Shown in pieces: positions 35,301-48,096 of a DNA stretch of 64,000 nucleotides (positions are counted from its first letter, which is position 1; each line of letters starts with the position of its first letter). Source of the stretch: Siderastrea radians (taxonomy: Eukaryota; Cnidaria; Anthozoa; Scleractinia; Rhizangiidae); contig OZ024890.1 in the NCBI GenBank assembly GCA_964017195.1, forward strand, positions 52,679,841-52,743,840, read 5' to 3'. A model generated the notes under the pieces. That model saw only the letters and a program-made list of their open reading frames with translations. It made no database searches and was not told the DNA's origin. Made by a program: the position numbers and the translations under genes.

Positions 35301-37289
35301 GGACACACACGTGTGCACGATAACATGGTGCCTTGGGCTCTACGAGCACTAGGCGTAAAAACCGAATCACATTTCACGCAAGCAGCCATTTTTAGATTCC
35401 AGTCTATCTCTCTTGATGAATGACTCTTGGTTGCACAGGCTACCATCCCCTGTCAGTTTGGTGGTGTGTTCGTTCGTGAATTACTACTCTCCCTCAAACA
35501 CCGATTCAGTGTAAGATCAGACCTTATCTGTGAACAGGCTTGGCTTCTGTTTGCCCGTCAGGTTGATAAAAAGAGCAAGGTGCTAAACAGGAACCTTAAA
35601 AGAGTCTTAAAAGGAAGTCGCATAAACGCGACGCTTAGAAGCAGGGGGGGGGGGGGGACAGTCAGTTGTCAGATGCCAAGTTTTCCAACGTTTTGAGATT
35701 TCATTCAATCCAAAATGTTTCCGAGAATAGGTTTGTAATGCGAGCTCCCATAAATCTGTAACAATTTTTTCGCGATTCATGACTGTAAAGAAAAAACAAA
35801 AGGGGGGGGGGGGGGGGCTATTGACCAATTCTAAGAAAACTGAAAAGTGAGCTGAAATTAAAATTTAAACACTGTAAATGGTTTGAACCTTGGAGTCATA
35901 TCATACGTCGGTAAATTAGGATCGTACGGGTGAGTGTAGTGCTGAAAAGGACTGTGGTGACACTGACTGACGCGTACGTTTCGACAACCTGAGTGGAAGC
36001 ATCCTCTCTTGGTGGAAGTCATCATCTGAGTCAAGTGAATTGTGAATCGTCAGTAGATGTTATAGGTCTTGTCTGCACGATTGCTTACAGTAATAATTAC
36101 AATAGTGCGTTTGCGCTGACTGGCTACAAGTCATTTAAATAAAATGAATGGGAAGAAAGTGAAAATTTCAACAATTTTGTTTTGGGGTAAAGATGTTCAT
36201 TAAGGAAAAAGAGCCAGTGTACTGACCACATTAAGATATAATACAACTTTCGAATTTTACATGTACATAAATTATGCAATAGCACTAGTAAAGGGGTTCT
36301 CCTTTTTTGGGTCAACATTTACTCAGATTTATATATAAGTACAGACGTGTTTCCTCGTGAATGAATTTCTTTTAGACCACTAAGGGTTCGACATCCAGCG
36401 AATTTTCAAAGGACAAAGGGTAAAAATCACTATTGACCGATTTTATCTGAAGCAAAAGAAAAGACTGTGAAAAAGTGTGCGTGACTCAGTTCCAGTTCTA
36501 TTCTTGATTTTTAAAATCTTTTTTTTCAGTTTTTTTTTTCATTTTACAAACTAAAACAAATCTTTAGTCTGGCAACGGGCCTGTAGATTCGAGCTTACTA
36601 CGGATGCACTCAGTACCTTTCGCATCGATCAGGATAGGCGGATTGCATACTGACAGTGATCAGCTTTGAGTCTTTTTTAGGCTCTCAGAATCGCGTTCCT
36701 CAAAGTTCTTTATTGCTGGAAGGAACACTCGTTTTACTACTGTACCTGACTTCAGGTTAATTAGTATTAAGTTGTGCACCCCAGAAAACCGGGGTCTACT
36801 CTTATCATGCGCTAACAGAACGATTCAAGGGAAGATGCCAGACAAGAACCGTCTAAAGAGCCTGATGGGGTAGTACTTAGGGCCTATTGCCTGTCCCAGG
36901 CTCCGAGATTCTGAGGTGGTAAGAAAAGCAAGCGAGAAAACAAGTGTGGAAAACGCACAGGGACCCCGAAACAGGATTCTGGGGACCAAACTACAGTCTT
37001 TCTTGAGGGAAACTACATGAAACAGTTGTGCAGGCTACGTACTGCAAGATTGTTAAATTATTAACATTCGTGTTCCATTATTTAGCATTTGACTTAGCAT
37101 GCATCAGTCTAGAAACCAGGGTTTTTATTTTTTTTTTTTGGGGGGGGGGGGGGGCGGGGATAATAAAATCTACAGTGTAAGCAAAGATTAAAGGTACATT
37201 AGTATGGTATTTAAAAGTTTTTTTCTCTTTTACTCTTTTTTTAATTTAACTGTTTTGTCTAAAAACACTTTAAAATTAAAGCTGTTTTT

Positions 37290-38110
37290 TTAAAAAATAT
37301 ATCCCTGAGTGGGAAGAGGGATTACTCATAGTCAGACAAGAAACTGAAGTGTTTTGTTTTCTTGGGGGGGGGGAGGGGGAGGGGGAAGGGGCACAAAGCA
37401 TCACGGAGACCAGACAATTCAAGGAAAGAAAGAAAGGGCGCAGTCCCGTTTTCAGCTCTCCCACTTTCTTGATTTTGCCCTTACTTCTTGCAAGTTGACC
37501 TTGTAGCACAAAAGCAACTTAGTCATAGTGTGTCATTCCTACAAAATGCTTCAGTGTTTTTCTGAAGAAATAGGACTGTAATGATTGTTGAATGTTACAA
37601 GTTCACCCAAAAAATTCAGAGTCTTGCCGGTAGCCACTTATGCACCTGGCTGGAGAGAGACCAGGTGGAGTGCAGAGACCAGACTTTGAACCAGTCTGAC
37701 CTGTGTCCAGGGTTTTGGGTTGTTGCACTGCTGGGGGGCTGTGACATCACCCAAGATGGTCGCCAAGATCTTGGAATTTACCTAAAATGATCAACAAATG
37801 GCGGAAATTGAAAATTCTTTGATTCTAGAAATGTAGGAATATGACATAATTAAACACTTTGCTGCTTTTTGTCAACACTTGTACTTTTTTCACCTGAAAT
37901 AATGAAAAACATGCATTTTTATTCAAAAATGGCCCTACTACCTGCCACTTATGATGTCATATCTCGCAACCACGGCAACCGATTCTCCCCAAACTTGTGT
38001 GAAAATACATCTAAGAGATATGCATACAACTACTGAAATTGAAAAGCGCAGATAAAAATTCAAGAAACCATATTGGGGGGGGGGGGGGGGTAACCACCTT
38101 CCCTCCTATT
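37290..38110. repeat. Dispersed repeat of about 0.9 kb, copy 3
   Basis: Same family; the block 2 counterpart of 22420-23240, closer to it than to copy 1, as expected if it was duplicated with the block. Confidence 0.85.
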
Positions 38111-38436
38111 ATGATGTTCATTGGAATACAGTTTATTGTTCGACTTAACCCTTTAAGCCCCCCTGCATATTCTCCTTCTCCTAACCATTCTCCATACACA
38201 TCTTGTGGAACTAGCAAGGAGACTCTGTCTAAATAACAAGGCATTTTATCCTTGGTGCTCACTGTCTACATTCTCGTCACTTTAATGTTTGAACAATAAT
38301 TTTTGAAACTTAGACCCAAACTGCTTGTAACTAATGTAAGTACAAACCTTGTACTACTTCATATTCAATTGTCAGAGTGCCTATGGAAATGAACCACTGA
38401 ACTGGATTAAAAAAGTTTTTTGTCCACTTATGATTC

Positions 38437-41400
38437 CTAATGCATACTAATATATTTTTCCAGTGTTTTGGGAACCACCCCCAAATAAGGAAGTCCAACT
38501 TTTTTGACAGCCCTGGCAGCGATGCACTTTAACTCCAGGGTTTTTCTCTCAGAAAGGATCCAGCGGGCCTCATCAGTTTGAGCCATGTCTGTGGCTGTTT
38601 TACCGTCATTGTTGACAAAATCATGATGAGCACCTCCATCAAGCAAAACCTCCAGCGTGTCAGTCATAAGGTGGATATTGTCATTGCTGGGTTCAAAAGT
38701 TACAGCTCTATGAAGATGAGTATCACCATCATTGTTGATGGCATTAACATCGAAACCCATGTTCAAAAGAAGCTTCACTGTCTTGGCACATGGAAATGAA
38801 AATGGTGAAGGATCCTTCGCAATCAAGGGGTAAAACGTCATTCTGTGTTGGCCATCTGCTGCCAAGTGCAACAATGTATTTCCATGATCATTTCGAAGAT
38901 TAGACCCAACAAGCTTTTGTAATGCCACAAGTATGCAAGGGTTTTTATCTTCTTCAAAAGGTTCACCACTGCCAACGATTTGTAAAAGCCCTACTATACA
39001 ATCCACCAAATAATTTGAAAAGCTTTTTCTTTTCAACGTTCCTAGTGACTCAGCAGCAAGTTCTTTTCCTAACTCAAGAACCGTTTTCTGAAGTACTTCC
39101 AGGACTAAATTTTGTCTTAGAGGATATTTGTTCAGAATCATGTTATAAAGCATGCGAATGAAATGTTCTATATCAAAGATGCCGGCTGAATGATTATAGC
39201 ACTGGTTTACTTCCCTTGCATGTCTACGAAACCTTAAACAAATGTCAAAATTCCTAGAACGTTCATAATGAGTAGCGAGAGATCGAATTAGATAGAGAAA
39301 TTGGTAATTGCTTGAACCAAGAATTCGTTCTTTAATGTAAAGGCTCTCCAGAACAATGGCATCAAAATCACCCTCCATACGAGCAAGTTCCTCAAGAGTT
39401 TGACTCTCCTTTTGATCATAATGAGACTGAACTCTTTCCACGGCTTTTTTTAACAGGGGATGGCAAGGGTCTTGAAACCTCTCTTCCATACCATGCTTCA
39501 TGTACTCAAATGCGTTTGCTACATCAGCATCCCTTAATTCCTTTGTAGCAAGTGAGGCACCAAGAAGCTCCATGGCATCAATTTTTTGTTCCTTTGTGAA
39601 CTCTGGTCTCGTGAGTAAGTCTTCTACCATTGCGTTCTTACATTCATAACTGGCTAACAGAAGTGGTGTTAACCCTTGATTGTTAAACAACTGGGATGCT
39701 CCATGACTTACAGTGAAACCCATAAAACCATGAACGCCTAAAATTATTTCTGGAATGTTTATTGTTCTGCGACCAATCAGATTCGAGGCGTAACCGCAAC
39801 AAACCGCAAGAGTAATTAGCTGAAAGGTTTCGATCACGAAACGAGTCGGTGGCTTTTGCGCCCACGATAAATTCTCAGTTTCACCGCCGATTAACAAACA
39901 CTCTGAATTTGTTATTTTTCTTCTATTTCAGAGTTTATGCATAAGCAAAGAATAACTATAAGCGATATTTGACTGAAAAGAGATAAATAATCGAACAGAC
40001 AAGGCTAGAGAGCGCGTCTGGGAGCAGAATAATTGTATTCAGTTTTTCATTTTTTTTAAAAAACGGCCTCTCCGATGTTGTCAGTTATAATCATTTGTAG
40101 GTTTCAGCCTTTTCCCTGTTTGACCAAAACAGTTTACTGAATAAACTTTGTAAAAGTTTCCCTTTACCCTACTTTGGTGCGGAGAACAGTGCATCAAGCT
40201 CATTCACGGCAAAACTCTTCCGTCCAAGATGTCACGCAAGCCGTTAGCCGAACATTTTACGTTATGGACATGAAACAACGAGCTGCATTTTCCTTCCACG
40301 ATTCTCAACTTTTTTATACCTTTTGGAAATATTGAAGTTGTTATTCTTTTCTATTTCAGATAGCTTCTGTATGAGCGAAGGATAGACGGCACAAGTGAAC
40401 AAATGCCCAGTTCTAGTAGAAGCGATTCGCGCGTTTAGTATATTTTAAAAAAGATACGTTTCCTTCGGTGTTTGCTTAAACATCCCATTTATCACTTCTT
40501 TGGTTTTGCCTCAAAACGTGCATGTTTTTGGCCGTCATTTGATGTTTTCGATTCCGTCGGTCCAAAGTAACACAACTACCGAACTGAGACCTAAATAGCC
40601 AATCAAAAGGGAGTGTAATTTTTTCAAAATTTTTGCAACGGTACGCAAGTTGCACGCATGTTTGTATCTGCAACGGTAGGCGTGTTTGTGTTTGCTGTGA
40701 AAACTCGGGTCTAACAGAAACTACAGTAATTATTGCTCTACTGCAATAATTGGCGGTGAAACTGAGAATTTATTGTGGACGCAAAAGCCACCGACTCGTT
40801 TCGTGATCGAAACCTCTCAGCTAATTACTCTTGCGGTTTGTTGCGGTTACGTCTCGAATCTGATTGGTCGCAGAACAATAAACATTCCAGAAATAATTTT
40901 AGGCGTTCATGGTTTTATGGGTTTCACTGTAAAAGTGCCTGAGCAACCTCGAGGGAGTACTGTACACAGCGCAGTGAAGAGCTGTATCACCCTGCTTGTC
41001 TTGAAGATCAATGTTCGCTCCGTGTTCAACAAGAAAGGTTACTAACATCAGAGGGGTACGGCTCCGACTGTCATTCATGGCGGTACGAACGTTAACATCG
41101 GCCCCATTTTTAATAAAACAAACTCCACACACACATGGCATCTTATGACACAAGCGACTGTCACGAAAAACAGCATAGTGGAGAGCTGTTTTACCGTCTT
41201 TATCTTGAATATTTACATCAGCCCCTTGTTCCATGAGGAATATTGCTACATTCACACGATTATTTGTGATTGCCATCATCAGAGGGGTAAAATCCCTATT
41301 CGCACGTGCGTTAACATCGGCTCCATTTTCAAGCAAACATCTCACAACATCAACATGTCCTTTAGCAGCGCGGGCCATGAGCAAAGGAGTGTAACCTTCG

Positions 41401-41673
41401 TGTAAACTCTCAGGATAATATCGACTTTCGATGTCTGCTTTGAAACTCAGCAGAACTTTCACGCAGTTAAGATTTCCCATTTTGAGTTGCAACTATCAGC
41501 GGAGACGCTCTCTCTGTGGAGAAACTCCTCAGACAAATTTCCCTTGTTCTCAACGCGGAAGTTCTTTCGCCAGCGTCCATCTGCTGAAGAAGCTCACTAA
41601 GTAAATCAGCATCTCCTGACTTAGCAGCTTCAAAAACGTCTTTTGTTGGTTTCTGGGGATATTTTCTCTCCAT
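38437..41673 (-). pseudogene. FEM1-like ankyrin gene D, split by a transposon
   Basis: Block 2 copy of gene A, nearly identical outside the damage. From the conserved ATG at 41673 the N-terminal part runs to a one-base insertion at 41476-41478 (CCC for CC). The ankyrin part continues to a one-base deletion near 40957, and a 1219-bp element (39711-40929) then interrupts the ankyrin SHGAS region. The 3' half (38437-39708) is open for over 420 codons, including LELLGAS, the helical region, HGNTLLHLAADGQ and the VHL-box-like end. It has CGA where gene A has TGA. A frame of 486 codons reads from inside the transposon end into this half; whether that fusion is transcribed is unknown. A 3-bp insertion (MARAAKG) leaves the frame intact. 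Confidence 0.9.
39711..40929. mobile_element. Non-autonomous Tc1/mariner-like element in gene D
   Basis: 1219 bp with 178-bp terminal inverted repeats (39711-39888 and 40752-40929), ends CAGTGAAACCCATAAAACC and the inverse. TA lies on both sides (39709-39710, 40930-40931), and gene A shows the empty site with one TA. The interior has no transposase frame. The ends suggest Tc1/mariner; classification is inference. Confidence 0.92.
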
Positions 41674-41879
41674 TTCGCACAGTATCAGGAAGTGCCTTGT
41701 CAAATGCCAAAAATCTTGCCAATAATCGAGTCAGGGAGCAAGGAGCCATTTTGCCATTTTGTGCAAAGTTGTAGTTTCCAGTCTCCCTTTCTGAAAGACT
41801 CTATATTGCACAGGCATCCCATCCTCTGTCACATTGGTGAGGAGTGCGGCTTCCCATACACCGCTGAAATCAGTCTATT

Positions 41880-42526
41880 AGACTAACCCGTGAACAGGAT
41901 CTATTTTCGTTTCTCTTCCAGGTTGGAAAAAAGGGTACGGCTTAATTCGACCTGATCACGGGCTACTTAAGACAGAAAGTTGCATGCAATCGACCATGGA
42001 ACTTCTGGGACGAACCCACGTGACCTTAAAACCGCTTACCCTATGGCCACCAAATTTGCACAGATACAGGACAGTGTACACGCTAATTCTAATCACTACA
42101 GATACTGTGACGTCACCGTGACTGAATATGACGTCATTATGACGTCATTTGTTCCTCAATGTTTCACTTAGAAGCTCTAAAGCAATAAATTAACTGAATA
42201 CTGTACCTGAAGGAGTAAAAATACTTTTGTTGGGAATAAAGGGCATCTATACCAAATTTTCCTGTATGTATATTTTTGGAAGACAGGAAATTATGCAGAT
42301 ATATGTCATATTAGAGAAAAATTGGCCATTTGGGTGTCCCCCATCTTGGATCCGCCATCTTGAATTTCTCTAAATTCATCTGCTTCATTTAGTAAAGAAG
42401 AAAGTGAAGCCAGTTAATTGTAAAAGTTTATTTAATTAATTAACTATATTATACACTTGAAATTTATGGCGAATAGTGAATTTATAGCGAAATCAACTTT
42501 TTTACCAGTTAAGTCGCAGGTTTCAT
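41880..42526. other. Intergenic, no gene recognised
   Basis: AT-rich sequence between gene D and a foldback MITE. Four TGACGTCA-like sites (GTGACGTCACC, ATGACGTCAT twice nearby) cluster at 42106-42150; significance unknown. Confidence 0.4.
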
Positions 42527-42716
42527 TAGCCTGCGTAGCAAGCGTTTCCGTAGGGCTTTCCGTACGTTCGAGGCACTTTTCGCTTTTTTGGCCGCGCGAA
42601 AAGTGGGGCGAGCGCAAAAATGTGCATACCGCTCGCCCCAATTTATACGCAGCCAAAAAGCGAAAAACTCCTCGAACGGGCGGAAAGCCCTAAGGAAACG
42701 CTTGCTACGCAGGCTA
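42527..42716. mobile_element. Foldback MITE (TAGCC type)
   Basis: 190 bp; ends TAGCCTGCGTAGCAAGCG and CGCTTGCTACGCAGGCTA, arms of about 85 bp. Same family as 62209-62403. Flanking 9-mers share GNTTCAT, a weak target duplication. Confidence 0.85.
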
Positions 42717-43420
42717 CAGCTTCATATACTTCTTCTATTGAATCCTCAGGAAATAAGCCCAAATAGGTGTCCCCAGGTGACAAAAACTGGAATTTTTCAA
42801 AACAGTTAAGACGATTTCCGCTCAACGTTCGAGCAGTAAGTGCAAAAATTAAGTTACCAAAAAAATACTTGCAGCACTGTCACATTTTGAGAACAGATAA
42901 GAAGAACTTATCGTTACTTTTGCTCCCAAGCTGACCCCGCGAGAGAAAATTGGAGTTGAAGTTATCAATATTTCAATTAAAAAGACGCTTCATGTCAGTT
43001 CAAAACAAAATGGCGCCCGTTTTTAGCATACTTTTACGAGATTTGAAATTAATTTTCTTGAGAATGCTTGAGAATTTCATCGCGGGGTCACTTGGGCAAG
43101 TGAACTAGAGTGAGATGTTTCAAATAGCATTTAAAATGTTACCGTGCTATGAGTAGTTTTTTGGTAATATTTTTTGCACTTATTGCTCGAACGTTGAGCG
43201 GAACCGTCTTAAAAATCCTTTTTAAAAGGCGGACGCATTTCTGAAACACTTCTGTTGAACGTTTTATGGTGATAACTGCAATTTTTTGTAAGATTTCTAC
43301 AAATACTGTTCATTAATTTATTTAGTTTTAAAGTTTGCTTTGGTAACGTAAGTTTTGCTACACAAGGATTTTGATTTTTGCAGTAATAATTGTTCTGGAA
43401 AAGTTTACTAAAAGCAAAGT

Positions 43421-43513
43421 TAGCCTGCGTGCGAACGTCTCCTGTTTTCTTTGCTTCACGCAGAAAAGGGACCTTTTCTGCGTAGGAAATAGGAGACGTC
43501 TGCACGCAGACTA
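43421..43513. mobile_element. Short foldback MITE with perfect 9-bp target duplication
   Basis: 93 bp; starts TAGCCTGCGTGCGAACGTC, and its right arm is the inverse, ending GCAGACTA. AAGCAAAGT is present directly on both sides (43412-43420 and 43514-43522). The block 1 copy (from about 26253) keeps the left side and has lost the right end in a deletion. Confidence 0.9.
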
Positions 43514-43739
43514 AAGCAAAGTACGTTTATTTTATTTTCTGTCATCATGGCCACGATGAGACAAATGAAACAAAAAACAAGTGTTTTTCATTCACTGTAT
43601 GTTTTTAGCACATCTCCGAAGCTGTTTCTTTTTCTCTTTCTGTTGTGTTTACAAAACAAATATTTACAATACGGGAGCAATACAAATAAGAAAATTGTGG
43701 TGACCTGATGCAATTAACTAAAAACCTTGTAATTTTCAG

Positions 43740-43905
43740 ACTCGTATGCCAAAGTATCTGTGGTCAGTGTAGGAAAAGCCGTGAAAATGCGCAAAACGTC
43801 AACAAACGAGAGAACTGTGAATCCAGTTCACATAATGAATGCAAAATGAAATGTTGTGCCGCGATTCACAGGTTATACAACTGGGAAATTGGTTGTTGTT
43901 GGTTA
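43740..43905 (+). pseudogene. Relic of synaptotagmin C2B exon
   Basis: After an acceptor-like TTTTCAG, the sequence aligns base by base with exon 6 of the synaptotagmin gene (15042 onward). In the matching frame it reads D-SYAKVSVVSVGKAVKMRKT then TVNPVH, against DPYVKVSMIMGGKSVKKRKT and TSNPVY. A stop (TGA at 43847) ends this frame; weaker similarity continues to about 43905 (ATGTTGT, ATTGGTTGTTGTTGG). No other synaptotagmin exon is seen nearby. Confidence 0.8.
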
Positions 43906-45128
43906 TAGATGGGGGGAAATCAGTTGTTTATGTCGGGCAGGCCCCCGAGGGGGGGAGGGTAGAGGAGGAACTTCGTCCCATTTTCACCCTCCAGGTCTGT
44001 GATGGAGTTCAAGTTTAGCCTTTGAGTCTGACATTGGGTATACTTTTACCACTTTTTGGGGATTTGTGAAGACGTGTTTGACTATTTCTCTTATTTTGAC
44101 GATTCTAGTTGATATTAGAAGTCTTGTATCTATCACGGCTTTCTAATTTGGTTCGTTATGAAATGTGCGAAAGTAATAAATTCTGTTTACTCCAGGACTG
44201 AAATGAGGAAGAAACAGAAGTAAATCCGGAATGAAATGTGTCTCTTTAGTCTGTGCTGGGGAAGCAAATTAGAGCATTTGGGGCTGAGCTGGGGCGGTAG
44301 GGTTTCTTATAGTCCAGTGGGACATTTTCACCTCAACTCGTGATTTGGGTGGGGTATGTGGCGCACTCTTTAAGACCCTAATCCTATTTCAGACCAAAAT
44401 ATGTGAGTTTTCCTTCCTTATTTCAGACCTGACTCAAAATTCGATACCCTATTTCAGACCTGCTCGGAAACTGTTTCAGTTTGCGTAGACGTTTGAGAAG
44501 GGATTTAAATTTCCGATATTAATCAAAACAAACCTCTCAAGAGAAGATTATAATAAAAAAAGTAGTTTCTTCTAAAAACCATATCCAATTCCAGATCAGA
44601 TCGCAGAAACCTTCATTTCAGACCAAAATGGTCCAAATTTACACCCTGTTTCAGACTAAAACGGCTCGAAAATCATACCCTTTGGCGCCGCACATACCTG
44701 TCTAGCTTATATAAGGGAGTACCCCCTGGGCTTTAGCACCCGGCCCGTTTTTTCGGGACACTTCTATGATACTGACTGAATGACAACACAGGAAACAACG
44801 TAGCACAATTTTTTTGTAAAATTTGTCTTTCCAAATTTAGTAAAAGCGTGATGCATTGGGAATCATTTTTGTCTGTGAGGGTCCCTAATCACTATGGTAC
44901 CCAACATGGTCTTTAAATTTTAAGTAGAAACACGGAAATAATAAACAATATGGATAGCCAATATTTTACAAGTTGACCTATAAAGCACTATAAAACAGAC
45001 ATTGGCTCAGTAGCTTTGGCGGTAGTTCAGCGTGAGGTTTTTACATGCACAAACAATGCTATAAAAATGACGAACCAGATTAACAGATTAGGAGTAAAAG
45101 AGCAGTTGTTCAGTTTTGATTCCTAAAG

Positions 45129-46325
45129 CATACTAATGTATTTTTCCAGGGATTTGAGAACCATCCCCAAATAAGGAAGTCCAAACTTTTTACAGCAGTT
45201 ATCAGCGATGCATGTTAACTTCGTGTGTTTTTCTCTCAGAAACAGTTCTGCGGGTCTGAACCCCCAGCTAGTGTGTCAGACATATGGTGGATGTTGTCAT
45301 TTGCTAGGTTTGAAAGTTACACCTCTGTGAAGAGGAGTATCACCATTACTGTTGATGAGCATTAACATCGAAACCCATCTCCAAAAGAATCTTCACTGTC
45401 GTGGTGCATGGAAATAAAAATGGTGATTGCTTCTGCACTGGGTTAAGTGCGACACTACTTTGGCCATCAGCTGCCAAATGTGACAATGTATTTCCATGCA
45501 CTATATAATGCACCAAATAATTCAGCTTATGTTTTTTTCCTGCAGTTTTGCAGCGATTCAGCTTCAAGGTCTCTTGCCAATTATGTAGCAACGTTCAACT
45601 TGTCCATTTGTTTTTCATGCTCAAAAACTGTTTCCTGAAGTACTTCAAGTAAAAAATTTTGTCTTAGACGAAGTCTGTTTTTAATCATTTCATAAATTCC
45701 CTGAAATAATAAACCAGTTAAAACCAAAAGGATTGATTTATTTTGCCGCTGGGCTATCTCCGTTTGACGTCTAGGCAACCTTATACATATACCACACTTC
45801 CTATTACGCTCAGACCGTCTACTCTGAGTTCGAATTAGCGAAAGATATTCTGCGCTGTCTGATCCAAGGATTTTCTCCAAGATGACAAGGCTCTCTATGA
45901 TGATGGCATCCACATCACCTTCAATCTGAGCAAGTTCCTCAAGAGTTTGACTCTCTTATTTAATTTGATAAGATTTCAAATATTTGGTTGCTCGTTTTAA
46001 GACAGGATGTGAAGGATCTTGAAACCTTTCTTCTATACCACACTTCATGTACTCAAAAGCTCTCTCATAACTGGCATCGTGATCTGACGCAAAAGAGGCA
46101 CTAAGAAGCTCGAACCATCTATATCTTGAATACCTACATCAGCTCCTGTTTGATCAGGAGAATTGCTGCAATTAGGTTACCATTCAAGATTGCTTCTCAG
46201 GACAGACAGTCCGAACTATTAAATTAAACCTTTCTTCCATACCACACTTCATGTACTCACATGCTCTCTCACTTCATATACTCAGCTGATGGAACTGATG
46301 TAGGTATTCGAGATAGACATGGTTT
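45129..46325 (-). pseudogene. FEM1-like fragment E, block 2 partner of B
   Basis: Same structure as fragment B: ankyrin remnant joined to a LEL(L)SAS segment, then EERFQDPSHPVLK, ILGSDSAEYLSLIRTQSRR, RQNFLLEVLQETVFE, HGNTLSHLAADGQ, and a damaged C terminus. It has one copy of the 204-bp unit and an extra deletion near 45255 that removes part of the last ankyrin. Not expected to be coding. Confidence 0.85.
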
Positions 46326-46690
46326 TTTAAAGTTGTGAGTTGGAGTGAGGTTTTTTAAAGTTGCTTGGTTGAAAATAGAACGGACTTCCACTGTAAAATA
46401 AGGGAGACTACACCACCGCGCTCCTACAGGGGCGGGGGGTGGGGGGTGGGGGGAAGGTAGGGTATCTCACACTCCGTCGGAACGCTTTCGCAAGAACGTT
46501 TTCAACTCATGACCTCCCTAGGGCGCCCTACTCTAGTTCCGATTATTCAACTCAGAAAACCTCTCGTGGATCCCATTTCTTTACTTAGACAAATTATACT
46601 ACAGAGTTAATTAGCTGATTTCTCACATTGATGAAGTGTTCGTCTTCACACTTTTTCCTTCCTTGCCTCGATTGCGAGACTTTCAAGTTA

Positions 46691-47023
46691 CAGTAGAACC
46701 CGCACACAATCTATACCATGCTATCTTGAATTTCACTCCCCCCCCCCCCACCCCACCCTGCTAATAAATTTGAGCTACTTTGGAGTTGCTCGCTAATTCT
46801 CAGTCTCTAAGATCCAAGTCACTCAATCTGTCCTCGTTTAAGAAGCACTTACTCGAACTCTACCATAACGCACTTGGGCTCACTTATAATCAGGATGACC
46901 CGCGCTACGTGGGACGCCTATGGGCTATATGCCTAAAATGCAACGCCGTCCGAGGCTTGACCAACACCTCATCTTGTTTTCAGTCTGCTCACTTTTTTTA
47001 TTCTATCACACGAGGGTCCACTG
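46691..47023. mobile_element. TA-flanked MITE, block 2 copy
   Basis: Counterpart of 29232-29567, nearly identical, with the right end reading GAGGGTCCACTG. Confidence 0.75.
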
Positions 47024-47579
47024 TAATTAACTACGGCTGTATAGGTAGTGGGCACCATGCCTTTCGCTTTTGTATTTTCTGTATTGTTATATATTAATTT
47101 GGCGAAGCTTAAAAAAACAAAAATATCGCTCGAGCTGTGACCAGTTTGGGATCCCAAGCGATTTTGAACTGAAACCTGTTTCGGCCATTATGCCATTCTT
47201 TCACCCGTCCGGTTTCAGAGCTTTTCAGGATATCTCAATCTCGGTTATTCAAACTGTAGTGGTTACGATATCGAATGAATGACCACACAGGAAACAACGT
47301 CGTACAAAAAATTTTATTGTAAAACTTGTCCTTCTAAAAATTTAGTAAAATGCGCCGGTGAACCATTCGATCATGTTTGTCTGTGAGAGTCCCTTATCGG
47401 CTATGGTGCCCAACATGGTCTTTAAATGTTAAATAGAAACACGGAAGTGAAAAACAGTATGGATAGCCAGTATTTCACAAGATGACCTATAAAACGGACA
47501 TTGTAAGCACCGCAAGCAAGATCACTAAAAATAAGATTAGTTTACAGGTCTTCAACAAGACCATGAATAGCCTGTTTTC

Positions 47580-47852
47580 TAGCCTGAGAAAACAGCCGAC
47601 GTTTCGCGAGGTCGCCACTTGAACCCTCGCAAAACGACGTTTGAGTAACGAGCGCAGAAATACCATACTGACGACGCGTCACTACCCAGATCTAATCCCT
47701 CCCGTTCCAACCAATGAGAAGAACTACCCAGATCTCATTCTGGGTAGTGACACGTCATCAGTATGCCGGAATTTCTGCGCTCGTTACTCAGGCGTCGTTT
47801 TGCGAGGGTTCAAGCGGCGACCTCGCGAAACGTCGGCTGTTTTCTCGGGCTA
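47580..47852. mobile_element. Foldback MITE (TAGCC type), block 2 copy
   Basis: Counterpart of 30095-30367 with the same flanks; inserted before the block duplication. The frames read across it are palindrome artefacts. Confidence 0.8.
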
Positions 47853-48096
47853 CCTTTTTTCCGGCTCATGAGGGAGAGCTGGGAAAGAACACGTGAATGT
47901 GCGCGAAAATCGTCTCCTGCACATCGCGTTGAACCTGCAGCAAGGTGATTTTCGCCCTCACCTGTTTGTTCTTATTTTGTGTTTTGTTTTTGGGGAGGGA
48001 ACGTTGTGCAAAAATGACCCTGAGACATTCCACACAAAGAAAGCACGAGTGGAATGTTCTTCGCAGTGTGTAGCACTCAAACCAATTGCTTTCTAT

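Noticed and set aside
40773..41045. Plus-strand frame across the right end of the transposon in gene D
   Set aside because: It is the inverted-repeat copy of the fusion frame on the other end, running into antisense ankyrin sequence.
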